Of a stretch of DNA of 8,912 bases, positions 6,418 to 8,912 are shown piece after piece. A program made the translations under genes and the position numbers. Source of the DNA: an uncultured Acidimicrobiales bacterium (GTDB lineage: Bacteria; Actinomycetota; Acidimicrobiia; Acidimicrobiales; UBA10347); NCBI GenBank assembly GCA_937942965.1, contig CALDGN010000086.1, forward strand, positions 1 to 8,912. The letters run 5' to 3'. The notes under the pieces are model-generated. The model was given only the letters and a program-made list of their open reading frames with translations, did no database searches and had not been told where the DNA came from. Numbering within the stretch: the stretch's first letter is position 1; each line of letters opens with the position of its first letter.

Positions 6418-6708
6418 ATGCCGATGAGCGGTGCCAATGACCAGTGGCAGTTTCTCACTAACCACACGCACGTGCTTGTGGCGATCCATCGCAACCCTGA
6501 CATTCGTCAACGCGAGATCGCCGACGCCGTGGGAATCACCGAGGGCGCGGTCCAGCGGATCGTGCACGAGCTCGAAGAGGCTGGTTGCCTAAGCCACGAG
6601 AAGGTCGGCCGGCGCAACCACTACGACATCGCCATCGACTGCGACTTGCGCCACCCGCTTGAGCTCAACCACACGTTGGGCGAGCTGCTGGCCGTCCTCA
6701 AGGACTGA
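6418..6708 (+). CDS. Small winged-helix (MarR/ArsR-like) transcriptional regulator
   Basis: A 96-residue protein that is essentially one winged helix-turn-helix domain. Helices cover about 10-24 and 29-38 (RQREIADAVGI). The recognition helix is about 41-55 (TEGAVQRIVHELEEAG), and a basic wing follows at 59-70 (HEKVGRRNHYDI). The C-terminal tail (LRHPLELNHTLGELLAVL) is likely a dimerisation helix. It resembles a family of short regulators common in Actinomycetota; I recognise the type but not a named member. No metal-binding cysteine cluster of the classical ArsR type is seen. It is divergent from the YqiJ-flotillin-ATPase operon across a 205-bp palindrome-rich gap, so it probably controls that operon and itself; this is inferred from position. 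A second in-frame ATG two codons on (6424) is an alternative start. Confidence 0.87.
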   Translation: MPMSGANDQWQFLTNHTHVLVAIHRNPDIRQREIADAVGITEGAVQRIVHELEEAGCLSHEKVGRRNHYDIAIDCDLRHPLELNHTLGELLAVLKD

Positions 6709-6763
6709 CCCCCCAGTCCTGGCCCCAGGAGTCGCTGGCCCCAAAAGGGCTGGGGCGCCCCGA
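6709..6763. terminator. Palindrome-rich convergent gap, possible two-way terminator
   Basis: These 55 bp separate two convergent genes. They hold TCCTGG/CCAGGA (6717-6722 and 6725-6730), a GGCCCC-AAAA-GGGC hairpin (about 6737-6750), and the perfect palindrome GGGGCGCCCC (6752-6761). A further palindrome, CGACTAGTCG (6761-6770), runs into the stop codon of the decarboxylase. No T-tract is present on either strand, so the terminator call rests on GC-rich stems and position only. Confidence 0.45.
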
Positions 6764-8122
6764 CTAGTCGGCGAGCGTCGACAGAATCAGCTCGATGTCG
6801 TCCGCGGTCGTGAGCGGGTTGATGAAGCAGAAGCGAAGCACGGTCTCGCCATCGACAGCCGATGGGGTCACGAACGCCAGGCCTCGCCGTAACAATCGAT
6901 CCGACCACTCTTGGTACTGCGTCGATGACCAGCCGGTTCTGCGGAAGCACACAATCGACAGCGACGGTTCGCCTACGACCTCAAGCACCGGCGACGCCTG
7001 GATCATCTCTGCTGCGGTGTTCGCCAAGTCGATGGTGACCTCGATCGCCTCGCGATAGGCGCCAACGCCATGGGTCGCGAGCGAGAACCACAGCGGGATC
7101 CCCCGGGCGCGTCGTGACAGGTGGTGGGCGAGGTCACTCGGGTTCATCGCTCCGTACTCGAGCGTGTCCAGATAGCCAGCGTGCTGCGTGTGCGCCCGCA
7201 CTGCGTCATCGGGCGACTTCCACAGCAGGGCGCAACAGTCGTACGGGGCGAAGAGCCATTTGTGTGGATCGATGATGATGCTGTCGGCCCGCCCGATGCC
7301 GTCGAATCGGTCACGCACCGAAGGGGCGAGGAGGCCCGCTCCGCCGTAGGCACCATCGACGTGGAACCAGATGTCGTCGCGTTCGCACACGTCGGCGAGA
7401 GACGCCAGGTCATCGATGACCCCAAGGTTTGTCGTTCCCGACGTGGCGACGACGGCGAAACAACCGTCGGCGACCTCGGGAGTGAGGCCCGCAAGGACGC
7501 CCGACACCGCGTCTCCCATCATGCGGCGACGATCGTCTGTCGGGACCAGGACCACGTCGCAATCCATGACCCGAGCGGCCGCCTCGACCGACGAGTGCGC
7601 CTCTTCAGAAGCCAGGATCGTCCAACGGCCGCGGTGGTCGGGACGGTTGCGGCGGGCGCGATCTCGTGCGGCGACAAGCGCGGACAGATTGCCGGCGGTG
7701 CCGCAGGACACGAATACGCCGCCTGCTCCGTCGGGCAGGCCGGCCTCGTCGCAGAGGAATCGGATCGTCTCGTTCTCGGCATGCACGAGACCAGCGCCTT
7801 CGCGCCAGCTGCCGCCGTAAATCGAGCTTGCGCCCACCAACAGGTCGGCGAGAATCGACGCCTCAGTCGGCGCGCCGGGAACGAATGCGAGGAACCGAGG
7901 ATGGTCGGTCGAGATCGTTGCCGGCGTCAGCACGTCGGTATACAACCGAAGCGCTTCGTCGCCGCCGAGGCCTGCCTCGGTGATCGTGGTGCCCGCAACC
8001 CGAGCGAGCACCTCAGCAGATTGAGGCCCATCGAGTGGCGGAGGATCCATGCGGATCCGCCGCATCGCATGGTCGATGACACGCTGAGCGAGGCGGTCGG
8101 TCTCCGACGAATACCGGTGCAT
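6764..8122 (-). CDS. Group II PLP-dependent amino-acid decarboxylase
   Basis: A complete 452-residue fold-type I PLP enzyme of the aromatic-amino-acid/glutamate/diaminobutyrate decarboxylase family, which removes the alpha-carboxylate of an amino acid to give an amine and CO2 in the cytoplasm. Visible catalytic features, in order: SCGTAGNLSALVAAR (139-153) in the phosphate-binding region, His176 in SEEAHSSVE (stacks on the PLP ring), TSGTTNLGVIDDL, Asp256 in HVDGAYGGA (binds the pyridine nitrogen), and Lys288 in DPHKW (Schiff base). The Asp-to-Lys spacing of 32 matches animal aromatic-amino-acid decarboxylase. Substrate cannot be read from sequence; aromatic amino acids or diaminobutyrate are the main options. 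The ATG at 8122 lies 24 bp after the mftF stop in the same direction, so the two are probably co-transcribed; no strong Shine-Dalgarno site is seen. The gene ends 55 bp from the convergent regulator. Confidence 0.93.
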   Translation of the reverse strand: MHRYSSETDRLAQRVIDHAMRRIRMDPPPLDGPQSAEVLARVAGTTITEAGLGGDEALRLYTDVLTPATISTDHPRFLAFVPGAPTEASILADLLVGASSIYGGSWREGAGLVHAENETIRFLCDEAGLPDGAGGVFVSCGTAGNLSALVAARDRARRNRPDHRGRWTILASEEAHSSVEAAARVMDCDVVLVPTDDRRRMMGDAVSGVLAGLTPEVADGCFAVVATSGTTNLGVIDDLASLADVCERDDIWFHVDGAYGGAGLLAPSVRDRFDGIGRADSIIIDPHKWLFAPYDCCALLWKSPDDAVRAHTQHAGYLDTLEYGAMNPSDLAHHLSRRARGIPLWFSLATHGVGAYREAIEVTIDLANTAAEMIQASPVLEVVGEPSLSIVCFRRTGWSSTQYQEWSDRLLRRGLAFVTPSAVDGETVLRFCFINPLTTADDIELILSTLAD

Positions 8123-8146
8123 GAGCGCACCGTAGGCGTCTCGTCC

Positions 8147-8912
8147 TCAGGCTGCTCGACGAGGGGCGGTGCGCGGCAACAGGACCCGGAATGATCGGGT
8201 GAAGAATGCGCCGCGCCAGACGCCGGCGCAATAGGCGCTGTCGTCGAGGAAGCCAGCCAACACGTTGCGGCGATCGTCGAAGACGACACCGGCAAACAAT
8301 GAGGCGCCGAGCACTCGGCGAGCACGCTTGCTGAGCGGCGCAGCGATGACGAATAACGGCAGCCACGCACGGCGCACGGCATGGGCGAGCCATTGGGCGG
8401 CGTGGCGGTGCCCGAGCAGGCTGAGTGCCCGGGTGTCGGCAGCATCTCCGCCAAGATTGTCGTGCAGCTTGCGAGCTTCGTTGGCCGAGATCGCGACTCC
8501 GGCTGCGAGACCGAGCGGACCGCCAAGCGCGGCGGAAGACCAAGCGACGAGCATCGGCGCAGGAATCTCTACCGGGGCGACATCGCTGGGATGCTTCTGA
8601 TCGAGACGGGCCGCAGCCGTGCCATAGCCGAATCGTTGACGAGCGAGGGCGGCCCACGACGGCCGGTTGCGATGCCGTGCGATCGCCGCTGGTTCGTACC
8701 GGATGAATCCACCGGCGTCGAGCAGGCGCCAGACGAGGTCGACGTCCTCTCCTACTCGCATCGTCTCGTCGAAGCCTCGGGCGTCGTTGAAGGCAATGCG
8801 GCGAACCGCCAGCACCGTCGACGGCAGGTACGGGACCGGACTTCCGGGTCGCACCACGGCGGCGTGCGGACCGAGATCAAGCGGTGAGTGCTTGGCCTCG
8901 TAGCGATCGATC
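8147..8912 (-). CDS. mftF: Mycofactocin glycosyltransferase MftF, C-terminal part (N-terminus beyond right edge)
   Basis: The frame is open to the right edge, giving 255 codons of the C-terminal half; full MftF is roughly 470 residues. The visible part starts inside the GT-A family 2 domain with RYEAKHSPLDLGP and VRPGSPVPYLPSTVLAVRR. GFDETMRVGEDVDLVWRL follows, its Glu-Asp pair corresponding to the catalytic base region, and then RHRNRPSWAALARQRFGYGTAAARL. This order and wording are characteristic of MftF. Two hydrophobic stretches follow (about MLVAWSSAALGGPLGLAAGVAI and LPLFVIAAPL) that may attach it to the membrane. MftF adds a glucose oligosaccharide to the peptide-derived redox cofactor precursor premycofactocin, working after MftC, MftE and MftD. 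Other mft genes would be expected to the right if this is a complete locus. A GTG at 8857 is an internal codon, not the start. A different GT2 enzyme is possible but less likely. Confidence 0.87.
   Translation of the reverse strand, partial: IDRYEAKHSPLDLGPHAAVVRPGSPVPYLPSTVLAVRRIAFNDARGFDETMRVGEDVDLVWRLLDAGGFIRYEPAAIARHRNRPSWAALARQRFGYGTAAARLDQKHPSDVAPVEIPAPMLVAWSSAALGGPLGLAAGVAISANEARKLHDNLGGDAADTRALSLLGHRHAAQWLAHAVRRAWLPLFVIAAPLSKRARRVLGASLFAGVVFDDRRNVLAGFLDDSAYCAGVWRGAFFTRSFRVLLPRTAPRRAA

Noticed and set aside
6261..6503. 80-codon minus-strand frame across the divergent control region
   Set aside because: It would run through both promoters and antisense to the winged-helix gene, with no recognisable product.
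7121..8194. 357-codon plus-strand frame over the decarboxylase gene
   Set aside because: The opposite strand encodes a complete PLP enzyme with all catalytic residues; this is a shadow frame.
1..8912. tRNA, rRNA, insertion sequence or attachment-site signals
   Set aside because: Nearly all of the window is explained by the listed genes. I saw no cloverleaf-like segments, transposase motifs or terminal repeats in the three gaps between genes.

Overview
This is a high-GC window of mostly minus-strand genes. It most likely comes from an actinobacterium, and I would guess Acidimicrobiia. The evidence is codon use rich in G/C third positions, the C-terminal half of a mycofactocin glycosyltransferase (MftF), and a small winged-helix protein of a type common in Actinomycetota. 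The taxon is inferred from gene families only; there is no rRNA in the window.

Left two-thirds (1-6212, minus strand): a three-gene operon, read from high to low coordinates. The first gene encodes a YqiJ/NfeD-like membrane protein with a C-terminal OB fold (5541-6212). The second encodes a YqiK-type flotillin (3535-5433). The third encodes a very large protein of the DUF3686 'DNA repair ATPase' family, which runs off the left edge after 1167 codons, before its expected C-terminal AAA+ ATPase domain. The first two would form a membrane scaffold. The third would be a cytosolic, probably ATP-driven partner, giving an envelope-stress or membrane-remodelling module. The gap before the flotillin gene holds a degenerate 14-bp tandem repeat. 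The start of the giant gene holds three consecutive perfect inverted repeats.

Divergent control region (6213-6417): an AT-rich island in otherwise GC-rich DNA. It carries a good sigma70-type promoter reading left into the operon, two short palindromes at or beside its -35 box, and a nested 40-bp inverted repeat just before a -10-like box for the rightward gene. That gene (6418-6708, plus strand) encodes a 96-residue winged-helix regulator, the obvious candidate to control the operon.

Right third (6764-8912, minus strand): the C-terminal part of mftF, entering from the right edge, followed after 24 bp by a complete group II PLP-dependent amino-acid decarboxylase gene. MftF glycosylates the redox cofactor mycofactocin. 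The decarboxylase shares its transcription direction and very likely its transcript, but any functional link is inference. The regulator and decarboxylase genes converge on a 55-bp palindrome-rich gap that may act as a two-way terminator.
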